Positions 53,793 to 62,854 of a DNA stretch of 64,000 nucleotides are shown piece by piece. Location of the stretch: contig JBGAHR010000022.1 of the NCBI GenBank assembly GCA_044226045.1, positions 1 to 64,000 on the forward strand, given 5' to 3'. This DNA is from Endoryza sp044226045 (lineage in GTDB: Bacteria > Bacteroidota > Bacteroidia > Chitinophagales > Chitinophagaceae). The first letter of the stretch is position 1. Every line of letters starts with the position of its first letter. Under the pieces are notes generated by a model. That model ran no database searches. It saw nothing but the letters and a program-made list of their open reading frames with translations, and was not told the origin of the DNA. A program made the translations under genes and the position numbers.

Positions 53793-54713
53793 ATGGCAAA
53801 GTCTATTGAAAGAATTTACCTGCCTGATTTCCGGCATTCTCCTACTGTTGACCAGGTAGGTGTAGAGGAAAAAGCCGCGCGTTTCACCAAAAGAAGCATT
53901 AAAAAAGAAACTAAACTGACCGGCCTGAAACTGGCTTTAAGCATGATCGATCTGACCACGCTCGAAGGAAAAGATACACCGGGCAAGGTTAAACAGCTTT
54001 GCTATAAAGCCATGCATCCGCACGATTCGTTATCTGATATCCCAACCGTAGCGGCCATTTGTGTTTACCCATCCATGGTAAGCGTTGCGAAAAAAGCGCT
54101 CGAGGGATCCGATATAAAAGTGGCCTCGGTGGCAACCGCTTTTCCCAGCGGACAAGCGCCGAGAGACGTAAAACTCAGAGACACCCGCTACGCGGTGAAC
54201 GAAGGTGCCGACGAAGTGGATATGGTGATCAGCCGCGGTAAATTTTTAGCAGGAGAATACAATTTTGTATTCGATGAAATCGCCGCCATCAAGGAAGCTT
54301 GTGGTAACGCCCGGCTGAAAGTAATCCTGGAAACAGGTGAGCTGGTGACCTATGATAATGTCAGAAGGGCAAGCGATATCGCTATGTATGCAGGCGCAGA
54401 TTTCATCAAAACTTCCACCGGAAAAGTTCAACCGGCCGCTACCATGCCGGTAACACTGGTAATGCTGGAAGCGATCAGGGATTTTTATTATGAAACCGGC
54501 AGGCAGGTCGGTATGAAACCCGCCGGTGGCATATCCAAATCAAAAGCGGCACTGCATTACCTGGTGATGCTACATGAAGTACTCGGAGAAGACTGGATGA
54601 ACAACCACTGGTTTCGGTTTGGCGCCAGCAGCCTGGCCAATGATGTACTCATGCAATTAGCCAAGGAAAAAGACGGCCTCTATCAAAGTGCCGATTATTT
54701 TTCGATGGATTAA
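53793..54713 (+). CDS. deoC: Deoxyribose-phosphate aldolase
   Basis: Class I aldolase splitting 2-deoxyribose 5-phosphate into acetaldehyde and glyceraldehyde 3-phosphate, 306 aa. The Schiff-base Lys is in DFIKTSTGK, the second active-site Lys in GMKPAGGI, and the region EVDMVISRGKFLAGEY is typical. It is longer than the E. coli enzyme because of an N-terminal extension. It is first in an operon with two aldehyde dehydrogenase-type genes, which fits disposal of the acetaldehyde product. Confidence 0.96.
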   Translation: MAKSIERIYLPDFRHSPTVDQVGVEEKAARFTKRSIKKETKLTGLKLALSMIDLTTLEGKDTPGKVKQLCYKAMHPHDSLSDIPTVAAICVYPSMVSVAKKALEGSDIKVASVATAFPSGQAPRDVKLRDTRYAVNEGADEVDMVISRGKFLAGEYNFVFDEIAAIKEACGNARLKVILETGELVTYDNVRRASDIAMYAGADFIKTSTGKVQPAATMPVTLVMLEAIRDFYYETGRQVGMKPAGGISKSKAALHYLVMLHEVLGEDWMNNHWFRFGASSLANDVLMQLAKEKDGLYQSADYFSMD

Positions 54714-54767
54714 GCTGGTAAAAATTTTGGTGCAGATCCCATTCACACTATTCAAGATCAATTTTTC

Positions 54768-56252
54768 ATGGCAACAACTACTAAAAAGAAGAAAGCCGGG
54801 CCAACACTCAAATTCAACAGCGGATGGGATTATGCACCCGCCCCTGAGAGCAAGAGCCATATACAACTGAATAAACAGTATGATCTGTTTATCGGTGGCC
54901 GGTTTGTAAAACCTTCCTCCGGAAAATATTTTGCAACGATCAATCCGGCTACGGAAGAAAAAATTGCCGAAGTGGCCGAGGCCGGAACAGCGGATGTTGA
55001 TAAAGCGGTAAAAGCTGCCCGCCAGGCATATGAACAGGTTTGGAAAAAAATGCCGGCCACCGAAAGAGCCAAGTATATTTTCCGAATCAGCCGGATGATC
55101 CAGGAAAAAGCAAGAGAACTGGCGGTTATTGAATCGCTCGATGGCGGAAAACCGATCCGGGAATCACGGGATATCGACATCCCGCTGGCTGCGAATCACT
55201 TTTTTTACTATGCCGGCTGGGCGGATAAGCTGGAATATGCGTTTCCTAACAGGATACCACAACCGCTGGGAGTGGCCGGGCAAATCATTCCCTGGAATTT
55301 TCCCCTGCTGATGGCGGCCTGGAAAATTGCACCGGCACTGGCTACCGGTAACACCGTAGTGCTGAAACCGGCGGAAACCACTCCGCTCACCGCACTTAAA
55401 CTGGCTGAAATCATCCAGGAAAGCGGCCTGCCGGAAGGGGTGGTGAATATCATCACGGGGTTTGGAAAGACTGGAGCCGATATAGTCAATCACGCCGATA
55501 TCAACAAGCTGGCCTTTACCGGTAGTACAGAAGTGGGCAAGATCATTCAACGGGCGGTGGCGGGTACCTCCAAGAAAGTTACGCTTGAATTGGGAGGAAA
55601 AGCAGCCAACATCATCTTCGAAGATGCTCCGATCGATCAGGCAGTGGAAGGAGTGATCAATGGAATCTTTTTCAACCAGGGTCATGTGTGCTGCGCCGGA
55701 TCAAGACTGTTTGTGCAGGAATCAATTTATAATAAGGTATTACGCAAACTCAAAGACAGGATTGAAACACTGGTGGTAGGCGATCCGCTCGACAAGAATA
55801 CAGACATTGGCGCGATCAATTCAAAATCTCAACTCGACACCATTCATAAATACATAAAGCTGGGGAAAGAAGAAGGAGCGGAGATGATTCAAAGCAGTTG
55901 CGCACTTCCAAAAAAAGGATTCTTTTGCCGCCCTACCCTTTTCACGAATGTGTCGCAGAGCCATCGAATCAGCCAGGAAGAAATCTTTGGGCCGGTGCTG
56001 GCCATCCAGACTTTCCGTACAGTGGATGAAGTGATCGAAAAAGCAAACAATACTCCCTATGGCCTGAGTGCAGGGGTCTGGACAGACAAAGGTTCAAAGA
56101 TCTTTAATCTCACCACGAAGATGAGAGCAGGAGTTGTTTGGGCAAACACCTATAACAAGTTCGATCCCACTTCACCTTTTGGAGGTTACAAAGAGAGTGG
56201 TTACGGAAGAGAAGGCGGTCTGCACGGACTGGCCGCATACCTCAAATTTTAA
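54768..56252 (+). CDS. Aldehyde dehydrogenase (catalytic)
   Basis: NAD(P)-dependent aldehyde dehydrogenase of 494 aa. The family motifs are IIPWNFPL, TGSTEVGK, the general base Glu274 in VTLELGGK and the nucleophile Cys308 in FFNQGHVCCAGSR. A Lys-rich N-terminal extension of about 35 residues precedes the fold. Encoded 54 bp after deoC, so acetaldehyde is the likely substrate. Confidence 0.95.
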   Translation: MATTTKKKKAGPTLKFNSGWDYAPAPESKSHIQLNKQYDLFIGGRFVKPSSGKYFATINPATEEKIAEVAEAGTADVDKAVKAARQAYEQVWKKMPATERAKYIFRISRMIQEKARELAVIESLDGGKPIRESRDIDIPLAANHFFYYAGWADKLEYAFPNRIPQPLGVAGQIIPWNFPLLMAAWKIAPALATGNTVVLKPAETTPLTALKLAEIIQESGLPEGVVNIITGFGKTGADIVNHADINKLAFTGSTEVGKIIQRAVAGTSKKVTLELGGKAANIIFEDAPIDQAVEGVINGIFFNQGHVCCAGSRLFVQESIYNKVLRKLKDRIETLVVGDPLDKNTDIGAINSKSQLDTIHKYIKLGKEEGAEMIQSSCALPKKGFFCRPTLFTNVSQSHRISQEEIFGPVLAIQTFRTVDEVIEKANNTPYGLSAGVWTDKGSKIFNLTTKMRAGVVWANTYNKFDPTSPFGGYKESGYGREGGLHGLAAYLKF

Positions 56253-56263
56253 TCGCATTTGTC

Positions 56264-57214
56264 ATGATAGAACAATCAACGATCAACAAAAGCATGAGCG
56301 AAAACGGACATCCGGATGAAAAGTCCGGAAATAAAAGACTGGAAATTCTGAAGACCTACAAGCTGTATGTTGGTGGCCAGTTTCCACGTACCGAATCAGG
56401 CCGATATTATGTTGCCCGTAATCGCAAGGGGGATCAGCTCGCGAATGTATGCCTGAGTTCAAGAAAAGATTTTCGCGATGCAGTAGTGGCTGCCCGCGGG
56501 GCTTTTAAGGGATGGTCTGCCAGGGCCGCTTTTAACCGCGGTCAGATTCTATATCGGGCGGCCGAAATGCTGGAAGGAAGAAAAGCGCAGTTTATTGAAG
56601 AACTGGTTTTGCAGGACAGCACAAAAGCACAAGCGCAGAAAGAAGTGAACGCTGCCATCGACCGGCTTGTTTATTACGCCGGCTGGTGCGATAAATACCA
56701 GCAATTATTTGGAACTGTTAACCCGGTAGCGTCTTCACATTTCAATTTTTCGGTGCCGGAGCCATCCGGTGTAGTGGCTGCCATAGCGCCTCAGCAGGAT
56801 GGTCTGTTAGGACTTGTATCGCTGATCGCGCCCGTGATCGCAGGCGGCAATGCGATCATCATCCTCGCATCTGAATCCAAGCCGCTCTGCTCCATTACGT
56901 TTGCCGAAGTGCTGAACAGCTCTGACCTTCCCGGTGGCGTGGTGAACATACTTACCGGTAAACCAGGCGAACTGGCCGGTCAGTTTGCGTCCCATATGGA
57001 TGTGAATACCGTAATCATGGCAGAAGAAGATGATAGCCTGGTGAAAGAAATCCAGGAAAAATCTACCGTAAATGTTAAAAGAGTGGTTGTATACCGGGGC
57101 ATAAACTGGTTATCATCGCAAGGCGCAGGCCCTTATTTCATTATGGATTCACAGGAAATCAAAACAACCTGGCACCCAATCGAAAATATTGGTGGCGGAG
57201 GATCAAAATATTGA
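56264..57214 (+). CDS. Truncated aldehyde dehydrogenase paralog without catalytic Cys
   Basis: A 316-aa protein matching the cofactor-binding half of aldehyde dehydrogenases (KLYVGGQFPRTESGRYY, VPEPSGVVAAIAPQQDGLLG, LPGGVVNILTGKPGEL). It stops before the catalytic domain: there is no ELGGK glutamate and no FNxGQxC cysteine. It ends with a distinct tail (MDSQEIKTTWHP, then a Gly-rich end). It starts 11 bp after the catalytic gene. A structural or regulatory partner is inferred, comparable to the catalytic/non-catalytic pair fused in ALDH16. Confidence 0.9.
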   Translation: MIEQSTINKSMSENGHPDEKSGNKRLEILKTYKLYVGGQFPRTESGRYYVARNRKGDQLANVCLSSRKDFRDAVVAARGAFKGWSARAAFNRGQILYRAAEMLEGRKAQFIEELVLQDSTKAQAQKEVNAAIDRLVYYAGWCDKYQQLFGTVNPVASSHFNFSVPEPSGVVAAIAPQQDGLLGLVSLIAPVIAGGNAIIILASESKPLCSITFAEVLNSSDLPGGVVNILTGKPGELAGQFASHMDVNTVIMAEEDDSLVKEIQEKSTVNVKRVVVYRGINWLSSQGAGPYFIMDSQEIKTTWHPIENIGGGGSKY

Positions 57215-57267
57215 TCCGCTTGCATCCCCTGGTAGGATTTTTGAATCTTTACATGTAAACTCGCTAT

Positions 57268-57693
57268 ATGAAATGGCTTTGTTGGCTGATATTGACCAGT
57301 ATTTCGGGAATGCTGCACGCGCAGGATACCAGTTCTGTAATCGTGCACAAAGACGCCCGGCTTAACCTGTTACTGAAAAAACAGATTGAGGTCAATGAAT
57401 TCAATACACGCGATGCCCGCAGAAATGTGGCCGGTTTTCGGATACTGATCATCAGCACCAACGACCGCAACAAAGCCAATGAAGCAAAACTAAAAGTGTA
57501 CCGAAACTTCCCCGAACTGAGTGCATACCTGGTGTATCAATCACCCTACTACAAACTGAGGGTTGGTAATTTCCGGGATCAGAAAGAAGCGGAAGCCTAT
57601 CTTAAAAAAATTGAAATCTATTTTCCTAACGGAGTTTACGTCATCAGGGATATAATCGAAGTGAATCCCGACCGTTCCGGGGAATTGCAGTAG
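57268..57693 (+). CDS. SPOR-domain secreted protein
   Basis: A 141-aa protein with signal peptide MKWLCWLILTSISGMLHAQ. The C-terminal 75 residues form a SPOR-like fold (GFRILIISTNDRNKANEAK, then YYKLRVGNFRDQKEAEAYLK). SPOR domains bind septal or denuded peptidoglycan, so a cell-wall role is likely. It lies 53 bp after the ALDH operon and 58 bp before the M20 gene. Confidence 0.88.
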   Translation: MKWLCWLILTSISGMLHAQDTSSVIVHKDARLNLLLKKQIEVNEFNTRDARRNVAGFRILIISTNDRNKANEAKLKVYRNFPELSAYLVYQSPYYKLRVGNFRDQKEAEAYLKKIEIYFPNGVYVIRDIIEVNPDRSGELQ

Positions 57694-57739
57694 TGTCTCC
57701 TCATCTCTTCCTTTTAGGGCGTCGCTGACGGTTTTATAG

Positions 57740-57747
57740 TAATTTTG
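57740..57747 (+). promoter_or_regulatory. Likely -7 element of the M20 amidohydrolase gene
   Basis: TAATTTTG is a perfect TAnnTTTG match ending 4 nt before the ATG, the same geometry as at 21925-21932. A leaderless transcript is predicted. The -33 element is not obvious. Confidence 0.5.
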
Positions 57748-57751
57748 CCAA

Positions 57752-58939
57752 ATGAATGAATTAAAGCGCAAGATTCAGGAACTGGCCCGGCAATACCATG
57801 CGGAAATGGTGAACATCAGGCATCACCTTCATGCGCATCCGGAACTGAGTTACCAGGAATTTGAAACCTCTTCTTTTATACAGCAACAGCTGAAAGCCCT
57901 GAACATTCCGTATGAAGTAAAAGCCCAAACGGGGGTAATCGGATTGATCCGTGGAAAGAATCCTGAAAAAAGAGTCATCGCCTTAAGAGCTGATATCGAC
58001 GCCCTGCCGATCCAGGAGGAAAATGCGGTAGACTATGCCTCCACCAAACCCGGTATCATGCATGCCTGTGGTCATGATGTTCATACCACCTGCCTGTTGG
58101 GAGCGGCTAAAATTCTTACCACATTGAAAAATGAATGGGAAGGTACCATCAAACTGATATTTCAACCAGGTGAAGAAAAGAACCCGGGAGGCGCGAGCCT
58201 GTTAATTAAAGAAGGAGTACTCGAAAACCCTGCTCCTTCGGCGATATTCGGCTTGCACGTTCACCCGCAACTCGAAACCGGCAAACTGAGTTTCAGAGGA
58301 GGTCAGGTAATGGCCAGTGCCGATGAATTGTATTTTACCATCCGCAGCAAAGGTGGTCATGCAGCTGCTCCTCACCTTACAGCCGATACCATCCTGATCG
58401 CTTCTCAACTGATCGTGTCACTGCAACAGATCATCAGCAGAAATAATAATCCCCTTTCCCCATCGGTCTTGTCCATCACTTCTTTCCAGGGAGGTTATAC
58501 CACCAATGTAATTCCCAGTGAGGTGAAACTGATGGGAACTTTCCGGGCGCTGGACGAAACCTGGCGCTTCAAAGCTCATGAACTCATTCGCCGGCAAAGT
58601 GAAGCACTTGTTACCGGCATGGGAGCAGAACTGGATCTGCATATAGATGTAGGTTATCCGTCTGTCTTCAATAACGAAGCATTAAATGAACAGGCCAGGA
58701 ACCTGGCAGAGCAGTTGATCGGATCGGAAAATGTAGAAACAACGGAAATGAGAATGGGAGCCGAAGACTTCGGTTTCTATACACAGAAAATTCCGGGCTG
58801 TTTCTTCCGGCTCGGTTCCGGTAATGTGGCCAAAGGAATCAATGCCGGCGTGCATACACCCCGCTTCAACATAGACGAAAATGCCATCGAAACCGGCATG
58901 GGCGTGATGGCCTGGCTGGGAGCCGCAGCGAATGGATGA
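57752..58939 (+). CDS. M20D family amidohydrolase/carboxypeptidase
   Basis: Cytoplasmic di-metal hydrolase of 395 aa resembling hippurate/IAA-amino-acid hydrolases and N-acyl-amino-acid deacylases. Motifs are IRHHLHAHPELSYQEF, RADIDALPIQEE, MHACGHDVHTTCLLGAA with metal ligands, FQPGEEKNPGGASLLI, GLHVHPQLETG and the C-terminal MGAEDFGFY. The substrate cannot be read from the sequence. Confidence 0.93.
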   Translation: MNELKRKIQELARQYHAEMVNIRHHLHAHPELSYQEFETSSFIQQQLKALNIPYEVKAQTGVIGLIRGKNPEKRVIALRADIDALPIQEENAVDYASTKPGIMHACGHDVHTTCLLGAAKILTTLKNEWEGTIKLIFQPGEEKNPGGASLLIKEGVLENPAPSAIFGLHVHPQLETGKLSFRGGQVMASADELYFTIRSKGGHAAAPHLTADTILIASQLIVSLQQIISRNNNPLSPSVLSITSFQGGYTTNVIPSEVKLMGTFRALDETWRFKAHELIRRQSEALVTGMGAELDLHIDVGYPSVFNNEALNEQARNLAEQLIGSENVETTEMRMGAEDFGFYTQKIPGCFFRLGSGNVAKGINAGVHTPRFNIDENAIETGMGVMAWLGAAANG

Positions 58940-58940
58940 G

Positions 58941-59066
58941 CGTTTGGCGTTTCAGGTTTATCGTTTCACGTTGCAAGTTGGAAATGCTAACCTACTTGAA
59001 TATTGTCCGTAGTTTGCGTATTGTCCCGCATCAAACGTGAAACGATAAACCTGAAACGATAAACGC
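58941..59066. repeat. Family C inverted pair between convergent genes
   Basis: Two family C copies form a perfect 25-bp inverted repeat (58948-58972 with 59034-59058) around 61 nt of unique sequence. They fill the whole gap between the M20 stop codon and the S41 stop codon. It could act as a bidirectional terminator. Confidence 0.8.
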
Positions 59067-60413
59067 CTAAAATTTCCTCTTCTCCACTGTTCCCTTAAAC
59101 GCTTTGGCCTCCAGCCTTGTATTGGCTGTTTCAATGGCTTCTTTTGTCTGGCGGGAAAGATTAGCCTGGCCGGGAATTTCCGGAACAAAACCGAAGGTGC
59201 CGGTTCCAATATATTTAATGATGCTGGCCAGTGAACTTTCGTTGATATCGCCCCAATCTTTATCGAGACCATCCGCCACTGTTTTATCAGGGGTAAATCC
59301 ATTGAAATAATTTCCTTCATTGTTCTTATTGGTGCTTCTGAAGGAAACGGGGAATACATACCAGGTTCCAACAGGAATAGGGAAGAAACCCACGGGCTTG
59401 CCATAAGTGGGTGAAGGACCGACTATTTTAACAGTCATGTATGGTCGAAGGTTGTTGATCAGCAATTCACTGGCAGATGCCGTGCTGTTGCTGACAATGA
59501 AAAACACCCGTGAAAGATTGAGTGTTCCTTTCTTGCTGAAATTGGAAGTGCTGTTATACAGCGAGTACTTGTCGTTGAATTTCTCTGTCATCATCACCTG
59601 GCCATTGGCGGCAGTGGGAGCGAGATAATCGGCAAATCTTTCCTGTACGCTTACATAACCACCGCCATTGTAGCGAAGGTCAACAATAACATCCGCCACC
59701 GATTGTGAACCGAACTTGCTGAACACGGCAGCCAGTTTATTGTTGATAGCAGTCGTATCCCCTAAAAACGAATTGAACACCACATAACCCACTTTGCTGG
59801 CGCCGACAGTGTAAACCGTGTCGAGCAGAAACGGATCAGACTGGTAAGTGGCGCCGGTCAACGCGATATCGACAGATGAATTATCGGGTTTGGTAAAACT
59901 GAAATTACCACTGGAGCTGTTGAAAATGGCGTTCACGATAAAATTAGCATTGCCAGTGGTAATATTGGTGCTTCCATTGATCTTAGTTATTCGCCAGCCA
60001 CGACGGATACCGGCAATATAAGCTGGTGAATTCTTCTCTACATATTTAACCCGTAAATCACCCTCAGCCAGGAAGAACACACTAAAGCCCATATCCTGCG
60101 AAACACCGCTGCTTACATTATCCCATTCAGATTGCAGGTAACCGAAACTCCAGCGGTCTACCGGGTTGGTAAATCCGGGTTCTTTGCTGTACTGTCTGAG
60201 TGCCGTCATGATCTTATCGGGATCGGCATAAGCTTGTCCATCAAAGCCGGACGGAATCTGGTTATACCACAAATAAATGTCGCGGGCAATGTCAACCGCG
60301 GAATCCTTTACTTTATCTCTTACTGCCGGTGTGCCGCCACCGGAATCTCCTTTCTTACAGGCTACGAAAACCAGGCCTGCTATGGCAATACTCAACAGGA
60401 ACTTATTTTTCAT
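59067..60413 (-). CDS. S41 family peptidase, lipoprotein
   Basis: Carboxy-terminal-processing-type serine protease of 448 aa. The lipobox LVFVAC places a lipid anchor at Cys19. A helical N-terminal cap (40-110), a PDZ-like region with YVEKNSPAYIAGIRRGWRI (about 125-190) and the peptidase core follow. The core includes DVIVDLRYNGGG, the nucleophile in NSTASASELL and a Lys in PTYGKPVGF. It probably degrades periplasmic proteins. The stop codon directly abuts a repeat tract. Confidence 0.92.
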   Translation of the reverse strand: MKNKFLLSIAIAGLVFVACKKGDSGGGTPAVRDKVKDSAVDIARDIYLWYNQIPSGFDGQAYADPDKIMTALRQYSKEPGFTNPVDRWSFGYLQSEWDNVSSGVSQDMGFSVFFLAEGDLRVKYVEKNSPAYIAGIRRGWRITKINGSTNITTGNANFIVNAIFNSSSGNFSFTKPDNSSVDIALTGATYQSDPFLLDTVYTVGASKVGYVVFNSFLGDTTAINNKLAAVFSKFGSQSVADVIVDLRYNGGGYVSVQERFADYLAPTAANGQVMMTEKFNDKYSLYNSTSNFSKKGTLNLSRVFFIVSNSTASASELLINNLRPYMTVKIVGPSPTYGKPVGFFPIPVGTWYVFPVSFRSTNKNNEGNYFNGFTPDKTVADGLDKDWGDINESSLASIIKYIGTGTFGFVPEIPGQANLSRQTKEAIETANTRLEAKAFKGTVEKRKF

Positions 60414-60602
60414 ATGTTCAGTTTTCTTTTTTGTTTGGAATCAGTGGAATTGACAGACAAGATAATACGTAAAAATTATCATCAAAAACACTTTAACAAT
60501 TATGTTATTCCCCGGAAATCGGTCAAGTCCCTGAAGTCAACTCCGGCCATCCTCTTAATTTTTTCTAACTTCCATGAGATTATCTAACCGAAACATTGGC
60601 TT

Positions 60603-62423
60603 ATGAAAAGCTTACTCAAAAAGTTTTCCGTTTCATACCTACTGGTCTTTTTCTTTCAGTTGTCCTACTCCCAGGTTACCTACGACCGGCAGGAACTGAT
60701 GATCACCATGCGCGATGGCACAAAGCTGAATACGGTGATCTTCAGCCCGAAGGGAATCAATGAAAAAGTACCGTTCCTGCTTCTGCGCACCCCTTATGGT
60801 GTGAGCGACATGCCCATGCCGGATAAAAACACATACGTAAAAGACATGGCAGTGGATGGGTACATATTTGTTTACCAGGATATCCGGGGGAGATACAAAA
60901 GTGAAGGTCAATTTGAAATGCAGCGATTTACCCGGGACAAGAAAAACGAAAAAGCCATTGATGAAAGCACCGACACTTACGACACCATCGACTGGCTGTT
61001 GAAAAATATACCCAATAACAATGGTAAAGCCGGTATGTACGGCGTAAGCTATGATGGCTGGACAACCGTAATGGGTGCCATCGATCCTCACCCTGCATTG
61101 ATTGCTGTATCCGAGCAGGCCACACCGGCAGACATGTGGCTGGGTGATGATTTTCATCACAATGGCGCGTTTCGGCTTAGTTATGGTTTTGAATATGCAT
61201 TTATGGAAGAAGCCGGCAAAACCGATTCCCTGTTCCCCTTCGGCAGGTTTGATCTCTACGACTGGTACCTGAACCTGGGTCCCCTTTCGACTGTAAACAG
61301 CCGGTATTTTCATGGCAACATACCAACCTGGAACAATTTTGTGAGCCACCCGAATTACGATTTGTTCTGGCAAAAACAGGGATTGGCGTCAAGACTCGAT
61401 TCACCCCGCGTTCACATCATGCACGTAGCAGGCTGGTGGGACCAGGAAGATTTTTATGGACCCATTACTGCTTACAAAATACTCGAGAAGAATGACCGCC
61501 AGGGAAGAAACCATATCGTTATCGGTCCCTGGAACCATGGCGGATGGGCAGGCGCCAAAGGCGACCGCCTGGGAAACATCAAATTTGACAGCGCCACCGG
61601 GGAACAATTCAGAAAGAACATACAGGCTCCCTGGTTTGCCTATTACCTGAAGGGAAAAGGAGATGGAAACTTTTCCGAAGCCACCACTTTTCAAACCGGC
61701 TCCAACACCTGGAAACATTATTCCCAATGGCCGCCTGCCGAGGCAAAAATCAAAAGCCTGTACATGGCGGCCGATGGTAAACTATCTTTTAACAAGCCAA
61801 CTGCGGCAGCAGGTGCCGATAGTTATGTTTCCGATCCATCCAAACCGGTTCCCTATCGACCCAGACCCATTGAGCAGACCTATGGTCCGGGCTCGCGTTG
61901 GTTTACCTGGCTGGTGGAAGATCAACGATTCGTTCACAACCGGCCGGATGTGTTGAGCTGGGAAACAGATGTCCTCGCGGAAGACGTGGAAGTGAGCGGT
62001 TATATACTCGCCAAACTATTTGCGTCGACCACAGGCAGTGATGCAGACTGGATCGTTAAACTGATTGATGTGTATCCCGCTGAAATGCCCAAGGATATCC
62101 GCATGGGCGGGTATCAGCTGATGGTGGCAAATGATGTATTCAGAGGCCGTTACCGGAAAAGTTTTGAGAAGCCGGAGCCAATAACTCCGAACAAAGTAGA
62201 AAACTACAATATCGATCTGCATTGCATCAATCACGTATTTAAAAAAGGTCATAAAATAATGGTGCAGATACAAAGCACCTGGTTCCCGATTATCGACCGG
62301 AACCCGCAGAAATATGTTCCCAATATTTTTGAAGCAAAAGCATCTGATTTCATAAAAGCCACACAAACCATTCATAGAAATGCGCGCTTTCCAAGTTGTA
62401 TCGAGCTGCCGGTAGTTAATTAG
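60603..62423 (+). CDS. CocE/NonD family hydrolase (X-Pro dipeptidyl-peptidase S15 type), secreted
   Basis: A 606-aa exported alpha/beta hydrolase (signal MKSLLKKFSVSYLLVFFFQLSYSQ). MRDGTKLNTVIFSPKG and YVYQD-type strands open the domain. The nucleophile is in GMYGVSYDGW, the acid in GWWDQEDFYG and the His in GPWNHGGW. A C-terminal jelly-roll (XPD C-terminal domain, about 400-606) follows. Related enzymes cleave alpha-amino-acid esters or N-terminal X-Pro dipeptides. The gene ends at a long repeat region. Confidence 0.92.
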   Translation: MKSLLKKFSVSYLLVFFFQLSYSQVTYDRQELMITMRDGTKLNTVIFSPKGINEKVPFLLLRTPYGVSDMPMPDKNTYVKDMAVDGYIFVYQDIRGRYKSEGQFEMQRFTRDKKNEKAIDESTDTYDTIDWLLKNIPNNNGKAGMYGVSYDGWTTVMGAIDPHPALIAVSEQATPADMWLGDDFHHNGAFRLSYGFEYAFMEEAGKTDSLFPFGRFDLYDWYLNLGPLSTVNSRYFHGNIPTWNNFVSHPNYDLFWQKQGLASRLDSPRVHIMHVAGWWDQEDFYGPITAYKILEKNDRQGRNHIVIGPWNHGGWAGAKGDRLGNIKFDSATGEQFRKNIQAPWFAYYLKGKGDGNFSEATTFQTGSNTWKHYSQWPPAEAKIKSLYMAADGKLSFNKPTAAAGADSYVSDPSKPVPYRPRPIEQTYGPGSRWFTWLVEDQRFVHNRPDVLSWETDVLAEDVEVSGYILAKLFASTTGSDADWIVKLIDVYPAEMPKDIRMGGYQLMVANDVFRGRYRKSFEKPEPITPNKVENYNIDLHCINHVFKKGHKIMVQIQSTWFPIIDRNPQKYVPNIFEAKASDFIKATQTIHRNARFPSCIELPVVN

Positions 62424-62850
62424 TCAATTCGCCAATTCGTCAATGAGCCAATGGCGATTACGGATTGCGGATTGCGAATGACGGATGAAATACAATTTGC
62501 CAATTCTTCAATTGGTCAATGAGCCAATGTGATGACGGATTGCGGATTGCGAATGACGGATGGAGGGCAATTTGCCAATACGCCAATTAGTCAATGAGCC
62601 AATGGACGATGGCGAATGAATTGCTATCTTTCAATAAACAACGTTAAATGTGAAACGATAAACCTGAAACGCTCTTTGCGCGCTTTGCGGTTCTTCGCGA
62701 CCTTTGCGTCCAGGTTTCAGAGCGAATGACGGATGGAGGGCAATTTGCCAATACGCCAATTAGTCAATGAGCCAATGGACGATGGCGAATGAATTGCTAT
62801 CTTTCAATAAACAACGTTAGACGTGAAACGATAAACCTGAAACAACAAAC
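62424..62850. repeat. Repeat mosaic with a 122-bp direct duplication
   Basis: The whole 431-bp gap between the CocE gene and the next gene is repeat DNA: A and B units, then C units. Copies 62549-62670 and 62722-62843 are direct repeats of 122 bp differing at two positions. They are separated by 51 bp of GCTTTGCGGTTCTTCGCGACC-like sequence, and a partial third copy lies around 62480-62528. No gene was found. Confidence 0.9.
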
Positions 62851-62854
62851 GCCC

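Noticed and set aside
62424..62854. Possible RNA gene or small protein in the repeat gap
   Set aside because: All sequence is explained by repeat families; no tRNA-like or conserved fold was visible by eye.
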